From NCBI GenBank assembly GCA_964614535.1, contig CAZTOZ010000014.1, positions 1 to 42,162 of the forward strand: a stretch of 42,162 bases of DNA, written 5' to 3'. The stretch is from JALSHZ01 sp964614535. GTDB lineage: Bacteria; Pseudomonadota; Gammaproteobacteria; UWMA-0217. Positions 16,380 to 25,790 of the stretch are shown piece by piece; positions within the stretch are counted from its first letter, which is position 1; each line of letters opens with the position of its first letter. The translations under genes were made by a program, and so were the position numbers. The notes beneath the pieces are model-generated. The model did no database searches and had not been told where the DNA came from. It saw only the letters and a program-made list of their open reading frames with translations.

Positions 16380-16733
16380 ATGTACCAAACCCTCCTCTCG
16401 ATTTTCCTCCCGCCGCTCGCCATCTGCCGCTATGGCGCCGCCGCCTGTTGCATCTATCCCATCTCCGGGATCTGGCTGGGCGGGCTGGCGTTGTTCGCCT
16501 ACCACTTTCTCAACCCACACCACTACAACGTCCTGACCGAGCAGGGAAGTCTCTACGGGGGCATCGCGCTGGTGGCCATCGCCGTCGTCTGGACGCGCCT
16601 GACGCTCAGCCGCGTGACGTCGGAGGGGCGGATGGAAGAGGCACGGGGCAACCGGATCTGCGCGCGGCTGGTGCCGAACCCGCGGGAACCCGATCCCCTG
16701 GAGGAGGTCTCGAGACTGCGCCGTGAGGGGTGA
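16380..16733 (+). CDS. Small uncharacterised membrane protein
   Basis: I do not recognise a characterised family. From the ATG at 16380 (AGGA seven bases upstream) it encodes 117 residues. The N-terminus MYQTLLSIFLPPLAICRYG resembles the LPPLAV-type start of small Pmp3/YqaE-like proteins, but a cysteine-containing CCIYPISGIW, a second hydrophobic stretch (LGGLALFAYHFL) and a third (GGIALVAIAVVW) follow. The C-terminal 40 residues are charged and probably cytoplasmic. It lies alone between the secF stem-loop and the convergent suhB. An in-frame extension to 16263 is possible but lacks hydrophobic or ordered character. Confidence 0.6.
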   Translation: MYQTLLSIFLPPLAICRYGAAACCIYPISGIWLGGLALFAYHFLNPHHYNVLTEQGSLYGGIALVAIAVVWTRLTLSRVTSEGRMEEARGNRICARLVPNPREPDPLEEVSRLRREG

Positions 16734-16823
16734 GTCGCCAGCTGGTTGTTGGTGCGCTGCCGGGTGAAGGGGGGCTGCCTGGGCCGTCGCGACGACCCGT
16801 GAGAAGCGGAGTGGCGAAAAGCG

Positions 16824-17636
16824 TCAGGCCCTCTTTCGGGCCCGTGCCTGCAACGCGTCGATGCCGCGCAACCGTTCCAGCATCCCCTTGTAGACCTTGG
16901 CGCTGCCACAGAGGATGTCGCCGTTTTCATAGTGGTCGAGCCCGCCATAGAGATCGCCGACGAGGCCACCAGCTTCCTGTACCAGCAGAATGCCGGCGGC
17001 GATGTCCCATTTGTTGACGCCGAATTCCCAGAACCCGTCGTAACGGCCCGCCGCGACATAGGCCAGGTCCAGGGCCGCCGAGCCGGGCCGGCGAACACCG
17101 GCCGTGCCCGGCACCAGCACCCGCAGCGTCTCCAGATAGAGTTCCAGATCCTGATCCTCGCGGAACGGGATGCCGGTGCCGAGCAGTGCGCCTTCCAGTG
17201 ACTTGGCGTTGGAGACGCGGATGCGGCGGCCGTTGCGCTGCGCGCCGGCGCCACGGGTGGCGGTGAAGAGTTCGTCCTTGAGCGGGTCGTAGACCACCGC
17301 CTGCTCGAAATGCTTGCCCTTGCGCAAGGCGATCGAGACGGAGAACTGCGGCAGGCCATGGAGGAAATTGGTTGTGCCATCGAGCGGATCGATGACCCAC
17401 TGGTATTCGGTGTCGCTGCCCGTGCTGCCCGATTCCTCGCCGAGAAAACCGTGGTCGGGGTAGGCGCGACCGAGGATGCGGATGATCTCGGCTTCGGCCA
17501 TGCGATCCACCTCGCTGACGAAGTCGTTGCGCGACTTGGCGCTGATCGTCAGCGTGTCAATCCTGTCAATGTTGCGTAAGATAATGCCCCCCGCGGCGCG
17601 GGCTGCCTTGATGGCGGTGTTCAACATCGGATGCAT
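16824..17636 (-). CDS. suhB: Inositol-1-monophosphatase family protein SuhB
   Basis: A 270-residue magnesium-dependent phosphatase of the inositol monophosphatase fold, matching SuhB (267 in E. coli). The metal site is visible as GEES (66-69) and WVIDPLDGTTNFLHG (80-94). The distal part has NKWDIAAGILLVQEAGG, containing the conserved WD pair. Besides hydrolysing myo-inositol 1-phosphate, E. coli SuhB is known to join the Nus factor complex in rRNA antitermination, so this housekeeping copy may do the same. It is divergent from trmJ across 74 bp, as in many gammaproteobacteria. The minus-strand sequence ahead of it holds a TGC-TATCCT extended -10-like element. Confidence 0.92.
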   Translation of the reverse strand: MHPMLNTAIKAARAAGGIILRNIDRIDTLTISAKSRNDFVSEVDRMAEAEIIRILGRAYPDHGFLGEESGSTGSDTEYQWVIDPLDGTTNFLHGLPQFSVSIALRKGKHFEQAVVYDPLKDELFTATRGAGAQRNGRRIRVSNAKSLEGALLGTGIPFREDQDLELYLETLRVLVPGTAGVRRPGSAALDLAYVAAGRYDGFWEFGVNKWDIAAGILLVQEAGGLVGDLYGGLDHYENGDILCGSAKVYKGMLERLRGIDALQARARKRA

Positions 17637-17710
17637 GGTCGTATTCCGGAGATCTGAAAATTCAGGGCGGCCAAGGATAGCAAACCCCCCTGTCGTATTG
17701 TGAGTTTTTT

Positions 17711-18448
17711 GTGGCGGATCTGGGCGATATCAGAATCGTGCTGGTGGAGACCTCTCACCCCGGCAATATCGGCGCGGCGGCGCGGGCGATGAAGACGATG
17801 GGGTTGCGCGACCTGGTGCTGGTGGCGCCGGCGGACTACCCCTGTGTCGAGGCGACGGCGCGGGCCGCTGGAGCGGACGATCTGCTCGCCGCCGCCCGGG
17901 TCGTGCCGACCCTGGCCGAGGCGATCGACGACTGTGCGCTGGTCTTCGGGGCGACGGCGCGGCTGCGTTCGCTGCGCTGGCCGGTGGTGACGGCGCGCGA
18001 AGCGGCGGCGATGGCCATCGACGCGCCGGCGGGCGGCAAGGTGGCCATGGTGTTCGGGCGGGAGCGCACCGGCTTGAGCAACGATGAGCTGGCGCGGTGC
18101 CAGAAGCTGCTGAACATCCCGGTCGATCCCGGCTTCAGCTCGCTCAACCTGGCCGCGGCGGTACAGGTGGTCAGCTACGAGCTGCGTGTGGCTGCGCTGG
18201 GGGACCGGCCGGCGCAGAGCGACCAGCCCCCGGAGGAGTACGCGCCCGCCGGCATGATCGACAGTTTCCACCAGCAGTTGGAGCAGGATTTGATCGAGAT
18301 CGGCTTTCTCGACCCGGACAACCCCCGGCAGTTGCCGCTCAAGCTGCGGCGCCTGTTTGCAAAGGCCAGGCCGACAATCAATGAAATCAAGATATTGCGT
18401 GGTATCCTTAAAGGCCTTTCAAGAAAAAGAAATGCCACGAATCGCTAA
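17711..18448 (+). CDS. trmJ: tRNA (cytidine/uridine-2'-O)-methyltransferase TrmJ
   Basis: A 245-residue SPOUT methyltransferase that modifies the 2'-OH of nucleotide 32 in the tRNA anticodon loop. Motif 1 is ETSHPGNIGAAARAMKTMG (residues 13-31). The knotted C-terminal motifs are VFGRERTGLSN near 115 and SSLNLAAAVQVVSYEL near 142. The only plausible start is a GTG at 17711. Directly before it is a T-run with no Shine-Dalgarno, and TATTGT at 17696-17701 could place the transcript start almost at the GTG. It precedes cysE by 15 bp, the order often seen ahead of isc genes, but no iscR is present here. Confidence 0.94.
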   Translation: MADLGDIRIVLVETSHPGNIGAAARAMKTMGLRDLVLVAPADYPCVEATARAAGADDLLAAARVVPTLAEAIDDCALVFGATARLRSLRWPVVTAREAAAMAIDAPAGGKVAMVFGRERTGLSNDELARCQKLLNIPVDPGFSSLNLAAAVQVVSYELRVAALGDRPAQSDQPPEEYAPAGMIDSFHQQLEQDLIEIGFLDPDNPRQLPLKLRRLFAKARPTINEIKILRGILKGLSRKRNATNR

Positions 18449-18463
18449 CGTCGGAGTCGCTCC

Positions 18464-19225
18464 ATGAATCTGATCGAACACATCCGTGAGGACGTCTACT
18501 GCGTCTTCGACCGTGACCCGGCGGCCCGCACCCGCTTCGAGATCCTCACCACCTATCCGGGCATCTGGGCGGTCTCGGTGCATCGTGTCAGCCACTGGTT
18601 GTTTCGGCGCAATCTCAAATGGCTGGCACGGATGCTTGCCAACGTGGCTCGCTGGTTCACCGGCATCGAGATCCACCCCGGCGCGCGGATCGGCCGGCGG
18701 TTCTTCATCGATCACGGCATGGGCGTCGTCATCGGCGAGACGGCGGAGATCGGGGACGACTGCACCCTCTATCACGGGGTCACCCTCGGTGGTACCAGCT
18801 GGAACAAGGGCAAGCGCCACCCGACGCTGAGGAACAACGTCGTCGTTGGCGCCGGTGCCAAGATACTCGGGCCGATCACGCTGGGTGAGGGGAGTCGCGT
18901 CGGCTCCAATGCGGTCGTGCTCAAGGATGTGCCGGCGGGCGCCACCGTGGTCGGGATTCCCGGCCGGGTCATCGGCCCGCGGAAAAAGCCGCTGGAGGGA
19001 AAGCGGCAGAAGCTGGCGGAAAAAATGGGGTTCGACGCCTACGGCACCAGTCAGGACATGCCCGACCCGGTGGCCAATGCCTTCCACGGCCTGATCGAGC
19101 ACATCCACCTGATGGATGAGCGGATGGAGAAGATGGCGCAGGTGATCTGCGAGATGGGGGGCGATGTTCCCTGCGACAAGCTGCCGGAGATCAACCGGGA
19201 CGACATCACGCCGATGGAGGATTGA
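18464..19225 (+). CDS. cysE: Serine O-acetyltransferase
   Basis: A 253-residue enzyme that acetylates serine with acetyl-CoA, the first step of cysteine synthesis. The N-terminal helical part (EHIREDVYCVFDRDPAARTR) leads to a left-handed beta-helix of hexapeptide repeats: HPGARIGRRFFIDHG (71-85), VIGETAEIGDDC, LYHGVTLGGTSWNKGKRHP (102-120) and IGPRKKP. It is the shorter EpsC/NifP-type form rather than the 273-residue enterobacterial CysE. The C-terminal extension of about 60 residues after the helix is acidic and lacks the usual terminal isoleucine that docks into cysteine synthase (it ends TPMED). GGAG precedes the ATG. It is probably co-transcribed with trmJ. Confidence 0.93.
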   Translation: MNLIEHIREDVYCVFDRDPAARTRFEILTTYPGIWAVSVHRVSHWLFRRNLKWLARMLANVARWFTGIEIHPGARIGRRFFIDHGMGVVIGETAEIGDDCTLYHGVTLGGTSWNKGKRHPTLRNNVVVGAGAKILGPITLGEGSRVGSNAVVLKDVPAGATVVGIPGRVIGPRKKPLEGKRQKLAEKMGFDAYGTSQDMPDPVANAFHGLIEHIHLMDERMEKMAQVICEMGGDVPCDKLPEINRDDITPMED

Positions 19226-19238
19226 GCCGGACCGCACC

Positions 19239-20165
19239 ATGACGCAACTCTTCACCCAATCGATCATTGCCGTCATCTGGGATTTCGACAAGACCCTGAT
19301 CCCGGGTTACATGCAGCAGCCGTTGTTCGAAAAATTCGGTGTCGATGAGGAGAAATTCTGGGCCGAGGTCAACCAGCTGCCCGACGAATACCGGGCCCGT
19401 GGCTGTCAGCAGATCTCGACCGAGATTCTCTACCTCAACCACATCCTGGAATACGTCCGCCGCGGCATCTTCGCCGGGCTGACCAACGACATCCTGCGGG
19501 AGCTGGGCGCCAATCTGGCGTTCTATCCGGGACTGCCCGAATTCTTCCCTGCGCTGAAGGCCCGACTCGAATCGGTCGATGCCTATAGGCACCACGAGAT
19601 CACGCTGGAGCATTATGTCGTCAGCACCGGCCTGTCGCAGATGATCTATGGCAGTGCCATCGAAAAATACCTCGATGGCATCTGGGGCTGTGAATTCGTC
19701 GAGGACCTGAACGACGACAGTGGCGTGCTGACGCAGCTCGGCTATGTACTCGACAACACCACCAAGACCCGCGCCATCTTCGAGATCAACAAAGGCAGCA
19801 ACAAGCACCCGGAGATCGACGTCAATGCCCGTGTTGCCGCCACCGACCGGCGCATCCCGGTGCAGAACATGATCTACATTGCCGACGGTCCCTCCGACGT
19901 GCCGGTGTTCTCGGTCATCAACCAGGGGGGCGGCAAGACCTATGGGGTCTACCGGCCCGGTTCGGCGCGGGAGTTCCGACAGGTGAACCGCTTGCAGGAG
20001 CAGGGGCGGGTACAGTCGTTCGGCCCGGCCGACTACACCGACGGCTCGCAGACCCATATGTGGCTCACCAATGCCGTCACCGAGATCGCCGATCGCATCG
20101 TTCGCGACCGCGAGCGGGCGCTCGGTGAAAAGGTGGGCGAGGCGCCCCGTCATCTGAACGGTTAG
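19239..20165 (+). CDS. HAD-superfamily phosphatase
   Basis: A 308-residue protein of the haloacid dehalogenase superfamily. Motif I is IWDFDKTL with the two catalytic aspartates at 15 and 17. Motif II is VVSTGLSQ, and motif IV is IYIADGPSDVPVF, which supplies the metal-binding aspartates. A helical cap of about 90 residues (GYMQQPLFEKFGVDEEKFW onward) separates motifs I and II. The natural substrate is unknown. It starts 13 bp after cysE. An in-frame extension inside cysE is not credible. A short unknown gene follows 20 bp later. It does not closely resemble SerB, Gph or other named subfamilies that I could recall. Confidence 0.8.
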   Translation: MTQLFTQSIIAVIWDFDKTLIPGYMQQPLFEKFGVDEEKFWAEVNQLPDEYRARGCQQISTEILYLNHILEYVRRGIFAGLTNDILRELGANLAFYPGLPEFFPALKARLESVDAYRHHEITLEHYVVSTGLSQMIYGSAIEKYLDGIWGCEFVEDLNDDSGVLTQLGYVLDNTTKTRAIFEINKGSNKHPEIDVNARVAATDRRIPVQNMIYIADGPSDVPVFSVINQGGGKTYGVYRPGSAREFRQVNRLQEQGRVQSFGPADYTDGSQTHMWLTNAVTEIADRIVRDRERALGEKVGEAPRHLNG

Positions 20166-20185
20166 GAACGAAGAGGACAGGCAAC

Positions 20186-20482
20186 GTGGAACAGGCACCG
20201 GATCGGCAGGAGTTCGAGCAGCAGCTCATGACGTTGATCGACGAACATGGCGCCGAGACGTTCGCCGCGCCGGCGGGCGCGCTGCCGGAACGCACCCTGT
20301 TCGTCGACGGGGATCGCCTCGTCGCCGAAGGGGAAGGAAGCCCCCGTCATCGTTACGGCCTCTTTTTCGAGAACGGCGACGGGCTTGCCGGCAGGGCGCT
20401 GGAGACGGCCATCAGGGCGTGGGTCCGGGGCGGCAAGGCCTATGCCCAGTACATCAGCATGAACGTCTGCCGCTTCTGCTGA
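20186..20482 (+). CDS. Small protein of unknown function with C-terminal CRFC
   Basis: Not recognised. 98 residues from a GTG at 20186 with GAGGAC upstream, 20 bp after the HAD gene and on the same strand. The protein is mostly soluble-looking, with an acidic N-terminal helix (RQEFEQQLMTLIDEHG) and ends AQYISMNVCRFC, so two cysteines close the chain. Its last 29 bases overlap, in convergent orientation, the 3' end of the phosphoesterase gene. Codon use is like its neighbours. A real gene is likely because of spacing and ribosome-binding site, but not certain. Confidence 0.6.
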   Translation: MEQAPDRQEFEQQLMTLIDEHGAETFAAPAGALPERTLFVDGDRLVAEGEGSPRHRYGLFFENGDGLAGRALETAIRAWVRGGKAYAQYISMNVCRFC

Positions 20483-21293
20483 ACGGGGGCGGAGGGCGTG
20501 TCCGCCAGCGCGCCCAGCGGGTTCGATACCGCCCCAGCCGGCCGCGCCAACCGTGTGGCGGGGGGGCGTCGACTCGGGGGACGAGGCCGACGCGGCGCAG
20601 CTTCCGTAGTGTGGTGGGCACGTCGTAGGCGCAGGCGCCAAAGCGCACCGTCCCGGCCGTCGTATCCAACAGCGCATAGCGGGCCAACGGCTGGCCGTCG
20701 CGGGACTGGCCCACCGCCCCCGGGTTGACGATGGCGGTCGCTTCTCCGGGCAGAGCGGCACGTGGGGGCGGAGGTCGCCGGAATCCTTCGTCCGGCAGGT
20801 GGATCGCCGCATGGTGGGTGTGGCCGCAGACCAGTACCCGCGCCGTTGGCGCCATCTCCTCCAGCGCCGCCAGCGCCTTGCCGGCCATGGCCGCGCCGTC
20901 GATGTAGAGATCGGCATCCCACGGCGTGCCGTGACAGACGAAGAGACCGCCCGGCAGGTCGGCGGTGGCCGGCAGCGTGGCGAGGTAGTCGAGTGCATCG
21001 GTGCTCAGCCGGTCACGGGTCCAGCGCGCGGCGCGGATGCCGGCGTGGTTGGCGCGTTCGAAACCACGTCGGCCGAGCACCATCTGGTCGTGATTGCCGA
21101 TGACGCAGACGGCGTCGTGCCCGCGCAGTCTGTCGATGCAGGCCTCGGGATCGGGACCGTAGCCGACCAGATCGCCGGCGCAGACCAGCCGCGCCGATGG
21201 CGCGGCCCGGGTGATGGCGGTCAGCACCGCATCGAGGGCTTCCACGTTGCCGTGCACGTCGGCGATCAATGCATAGTCCACATAACGCTCCAC
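20454..21293 (-). CDS. Calcineurin-like metallophosphoesterase
   Basis: A 279-residue phosphoesterase of the YfcE/MJ0936-like type. The two-metal site is complete: ADVHGN (11-16), GDLVGYGPDP (40-49), GNHD (66-69), VCHGTPWD and CGHTHHA, followed by NPGAVGQSRDG. The start is a GTG at 21293, two bases beyond the stop of the ATP-grasp gene, so the pair is almost certainly co-translated. A second GTG four codons later is possible. About 30 C-terminal residues after the domain are proline/arginine-rich and may be dispensable. Substrates of this family range from cyclic nucleotides to protein phosphates. Here the context argues for a small molecule made by the preceding genes. Confidence 0.85.
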   Translation of the reverse strand: MERYVDYALIADVHGNVEALDAVLTAITRAAPSARLVCAGDLVGYGPDPEACIDRLRGHDAVCVIGNHDQMVLGRRGFERANHAGIRAARWTRDRLSTDALDYLATLPATADLPGGLFVCHGTPWDADLYIDGAAMAGKALAALEEMAPTARVLVCGHTHHAAIHLPDEGFRRPPPPRAALPGEATAIVNPGAVGQSRDGQPLARYALLDTTAGTVRFGACAYDVPTTLRKLRRVGLVPRVDAPPPHGWRGRLGRYRTRWARWRTRPPPPFSRSGRRSC

Positions 21294-21295
21294 AT

Positions 21296-22459
21296 CTACG
21301 GTGTACCACGCAACCGGCGCCGCAGCCGGATGGCGAGGTGGCGCAGCGCCGGCATGGGATCGTCCCGGGTCAGGCTCTCGCTGCTGTCGGCGGTCCAGAC
21401 ATCGCCGGCCCAGCGCCACAGCGTCAAACCGTCGGCCTGGCGGTGCGCGGAGAAGGCTTTCAGATCGAGCAAGGGACTGATCCAGCGTATGCCGGGACGG
21501 GCTTGCAGCTGCCGCCGGGCCGATCCCGGCTGCCGGCAGTCGTCATAGACCGCACGGGGGATGTCGACGCCGGCGACCGCCGCCGGGTAGTGCCAGAGAT
21601 TGAAGCGGGGGTTGATCTCCAGCAGATAGAGACGGTCGTCGTGATCGTCGAGTTTGAAATCCATCTTCAGCACGCCGGCGTAGCCGATCCGCGCCATGAT
21701 CTCGCGACCGAGCGTCCGGACCCGCTCGTCGTCGATGATCTCGACAAAGCTCGAGAGCCCGTACTCGCGTGGCGAGGTGCGGATCTTGCGGCCGATGAAT
21801 TCGCCGACGATCTCGCCGCCGGGGCGCACATAGGCGTGGTAGCTGTAGATTCGATTCTCGCCACCGCGGACACAGGCTTGCAGCAGCGCGTCGCCCGCCG
21901 GCAGCCCGGTGTCGGCGAGGTAGCTCGTCAGCGCCGCCCGGTCGTCGAAACGCAGGGCCTTCTGGAAGCTGCCGATCCGTTCGAACCATGCGCCGCGCAT
22001 CGACGGCTTGAAGATGCAGGGAAAATGGCGCCAGCGATCGACCCGGGCGACGGCATCCTCCCCCGCGCGCAGCGTCAGTGTGGGAGGCGTCGGCAGATCG
22101 AGCCGGGCTGCCAGCGAGGCAAAGCGGAGCTTGTCGGTCAGCGTCTCCACCAGCTCGGCCGGGGGCAGCACGAAGCGGAAATGGGGGGCCAGGCGTTCGC
22201 GATGGCGGGAGACGGCCAGTAGGTCGTGATCCCCCTGGTAGTAGAGCACCGGCGCCTCGGCCTGGCGACGGCCCCAGTCGATCAGCACGTCGATGGCATC
22301 GTCCGGCGCCTCCAGCCAGCCGGGCACCCGCAGCGTCTCGTTGCAGTAGCGGGAGTACTTCGCCGGATTGGTGTCACTGTCGGTGACGACGGTCACCGAC
22401 AGGCCCGCGCGACCGAGTGCCCGCACCAGGTTGATGTCGCCGATTACACAGGTGGTCAT
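21296..22459 (-). CDS. ATP-grasp family ligase of unknown substrate
   Basis: A 387-residue ATP-grasp protein. The N-terminal pre-ATP-grasp domain begins TTCVIGDINLVRALGRAGL. A hinge, TDKLRFASLAARLDLPTP (108-125), and CIFKPSMRGAWFE (lysine near 151) bind ATP. The magnesium-binding end of the fold is LKMDFKLDD followed by LLEINPRFNLWH (279-290). This layout is shared with carbamoyl-phosphate-synthase-like and amino-acid ligases that join a carboxylate to an amine through an acyl phosphate. The best comparison I can offer is the D-aspartate-ligase-like group. It precedes the phosphoesterase and follows the IMPase gene after 106 bp. Confidence 0.85.
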   Translation of the reverse strand: MTTCVIGDINLVRALGRAGLSVTVVTDSDTNPAKYSRYCNETLRVPGWLEAPDDAIDVLIDWGRRQAEAPVLYYQGDHDLLAVSRHRERLAPHFRFVLPPAELVETLTDKLRFASLAARLDLPTPPTLTLRAGEDAVARVDRWRHFPCIFKPSMRGAWFERIGSFQKALRFDDRAALTSYLADTGLPAGDALLQACVRGGENRIYSYHAYVRPGGEIVGEFIGRKIRTSPREYGLSSFVEIIDDERVRTLGREIMARIGYAGVLKMDFKLDDHDDRLYLLEINPRFNLWHYPAAVAGVDIPRAVYDDCRQPGSARRQLQARPGIRWISPLLDLKAFSAHRQADGLTLWRWAGDVWTADSSESLTRDDPMPALRHLAIRLRRRLRGTP

Positions 22460-22565
22460 GGTGGGCGTCGGTTCTTGTGGTGGCTTCCGTCCTGGGGTGG
22501 GGCGTGTGGCTCAGCGGCCGGTCGCTACTCTGACAGCAGGAAGGGAGTATGGTTCCCTCTTTGCC

Positions 22566-23489
22566 TCAGTCCGGTGGCTGTGGCATGGATGTGGTGTCGC
22601 CGGACAACCGGCGGTAGAGCGCGGTCAGTGCCGCCGCCAGGCGGTGGTCGCCGGCAAAGAGCACGCCACGGTGATTCATGAAGGTGGAGTCGGGACGGTT
22701 GAGCGCCAGCGGCGCGCCGAAGAAGTCGGTCGCAATGCCGCCGGCCTCGGTGATCAGGCAGCTGGAGGCGGCGTAGTCCCAGAGACTGCCGCCGCCGGCA
22801 TCGGGCCGGGGGTATTTGAAGTAGCAGTGGTTTGGCCGTTGCAGTACGGCACAGGCGTTCATCACGCCGCCGGCCAGATAGCGGATTTCAGCGCCGGCCA
22901 GCCCAAAGCGGCGGGCGATGTCGTCGAGGCCGTCGAGGGTGGCTGCCCGCCAGCGGTGGCGGGCGAAGCTCGGATCGGTCTGCAGTACCAAAGGCTGGGT
23001 CGCATCGAGCGGCGGTGCCGCAAGAGGCTCGTCATCGTAATGGGCGCCCTGGCCGGTGATGGCGCGAAAGAGGTGGCCGCCGAGTGGATCGGCGACGACG
23101 CCGAGCAGTGGCCGGCCGGATCGGGCCACCAGGGCGATGGAGACCGAGAATCCCGGTTCGCCATGGACGAAGGCCCAGGTGCCGTCGAGTGGATCGATGC
23201 TCCAGAACGCTGGCTTGTGCAGGCGTTGGCCGGAATCGTTGCGCTCCTCGGCGAGCACGGCCAGGTCGTGCGCCGCGCAGCTCGGCGCGAGGCGTTGGAG
23301 TATCGCTGCCTGGGCCCGACGATCCACCTCGGTCACCACCCGGGCGGCCGGACTGCCGCCGCCATGCTTGTGCTCGACCACCAGCTCGCCGCCAAACCGT
23401 TCGCGAACGATCGCGGCGGCCTCCTGCGCCGCCTCAGTGGCGATCCCGGCCAGGGTGGTCAGTGTCGCCGCGTCGAACGGTGTCGTCAT
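22566..23489 (-). CDS. Inositol monophosphatase / CysQ-like phosphatase family protein
   Basis: A 307-residue member of the inositol monophosphatase superfamily, distinct from the SuhB copy 6 kb away. The metal site is present as LAEERND (79-85) and WSIDPLDGTWAFVHG (96-110). The second half has GGSLWDYAASSCLITEAGG with the conserved WD. The longer insertions (residues 35-50 and 190-240) set it apart from SuhB and leave open a CysQ-like 3'-phosphoadenosine phosphatase or a sugar-phosphate role. The start ATG at 23489 overlaps the kinase stop as ATGA, so the two are translated together, a kinase and phosphatase in one unit. Confidence 0.85.
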   Translation of the reverse strand: MTTPFDAATLTTLAGIATEAAQEAAAIVRERFGGELVVEHKHGGGSPAARVVTEVDRRAQAAILQRLAPSCAAHDLAVLAEERNDSGQRLHKPAFWSIDPLDGTWAFVHGEPGFSVSIALVARSGRPLLGVVADPLGGHLFRAITGQGAHYDDEPLAAPPLDATQPLVLQTDPSFARHRWRAATLDGLDDIARRFGLAGAEIRYLAGGVMNACAVLQRPNHCYFKYPRPDAGGGSLWDYAASSCLITEAGGIATDFFGAPLALNRPDSTFMNHRGVLFAGDHRLAAALTALYRRLSGDTTSMPQPPD

Positions 23490-24487
23490 CGGACAGGCAG
23501 GCGTTGCAATACCTGCTCGGCGAGGCGTGCGCTGTAGCCGTGAATTTTCCAGTGGCCAGGGCTCCAGCCCTGAAGAAAACGGTAGAAGTCGGTCCAGGCG
23601 ACGGCATAGAGGGGGCGCCACGCCGCCTCCACTGCGCTGGCGTCGATCTCGGGGCGGTGTCTGGCCAGCGCTTTGCCCAGTGCGGTGAAGTAGGTATCGA
23701 GCAGGCGCTCGGCATGGCGCTCGCACTGCCCTTCGTCGAGGCAGCTGCCAATGAAATAGGCCACGTCCTTCATGCCACAGCCGCCCCCTACATACTGGAA
23801 GTCCACCGCCGCGACCCGGTCGCCACGGGCGGCGAAGCAGAAGTTGGCGAGCTTGGCGTCACCGTGGACGAAGGTCTGGAAAGGGGCGTCGGCCAGCAGT
23901 CGGTCGAGTTGGCCCGCCGCCGCCTTGAGCGGGCCGGCAGGCATCGCGGCAAGCTCGTCCGGGCGGGTCCGCAGATGCCAGTAGGTGCCGGTCTTCCAGA
24001 GGTCGGCGGGCTTCTCGCCCATGAAGGTGGCGTGGAAGGCGGCCAGCCAGCGCAGGCAGGCGGCGATCTCGTTGTGGTTGGCCCGTTGCCGGCGCTGCGG
24101 GAAACCGCTGCTGTCCAGGTCCTCCAGCACCATCAGAAACTCGCCGGGCCGTTCCTCCAGCGCCAGGCAGCGTGGTACCCGGCAGTCGTCGCCGCAGCGT
24201 GACGCCCAGCGCCGGTACCAGGCCGACTCCACCCGGTAGGAACGCAGCTTGCGCTGGTGAGAGCGATCGTTGTTCCAGCCGCGTGGATGGTCGCGCCGTT
24301 CGGGCAGGCGTACGTGCTTGACCACCACCGAGCCCAGCGTGCTCCCCTCCAGCCCGTAGCGGTCGAGCGATCCGTAACCGCTCCAGAGGGACTGGATCGT
24401 CTCGAGGAAGAACAGCCCGGAGGCGCCGGTCACCGACAGGATCAGCGTTTCCAGCGTGGCGTCGGGCGCCGGGCCGCGGCTGCTCAT
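23486..24487 (-). CDS. Aminoglycoside-phosphotransferase / ecdysteroid-kinase-like small-molecule kinase
   Basis: A 333-residue protein of the APH/EcKinase fold. The N-lobe has SVVVKHVRLPERRDH with the probable ATP-binding lysine at 57. The catalytic loop is FVHGDAKLANFCF (HGD at 208-210, Asn at 215) and the metal aspartate is in AVDFQYVGGGCGMKD (Asp229). DFQ and the spacing resemble the EcKinase/choline-kinase branch rather than antibiotic resistance enzymes. The substrate is unknown. It begins 40 bp after nrdB on the same strand and overlaps the next gene by four bases, so it heads a four-gene unit or forms the continuation of the nrdAB transcript. Confidence 0.82.
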   Translation of the reverse strand: MSSRGPAPDATLETLILSVTGASGLFFLETIQSLWSGYGSLDRYGLEGSTLGSVVVKHVRLPERRDHPRGWNNDRSHQRKLRSYRVESAWYRRWASRCGDDCRVPRCLALEERPGEFLMVLEDLDSSGFPQRRQRANHNEIAACLRWLAAFHATFMGEKPADLWKTGTYWHLRTRPDELAAMPAGPLKAAAGQLDRLLADAPFQTFVHGDAKLANFCFAARGDRVAAVDFQYVGGGCGMKDVAYFIGSCLDEGQCERHAERLLDTYFTALGKALARHRPEIDASAVEAAWRPLYAVAWTDFYRFLQGWSPGHWKIHGYSARLAEQVLQRLPVR

Positions 24488-24527
24488 ATCGCCTGCTCGC
24501 CGTCGATGCCGATGTGGCCGTGGCCGC

Positions 24528-25706
<1,179 letters not shown>

Positions 25707-25790
25707 GGTGTTACCTCTTTTGCATCTGATCGATGGAGCGTCGCTGCTCCGGCTGGGCGCGGCCTCGCGCGCCCGGTCGCTTCTTGCGTG

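Noticed and set aside
23486..24487. Antibiotic resistance phosphotransferase
   Set aside because: The fold is shared, but DFQ and the overall pattern match the EcKinase/choline-kinase branch, and the context is metabolic.
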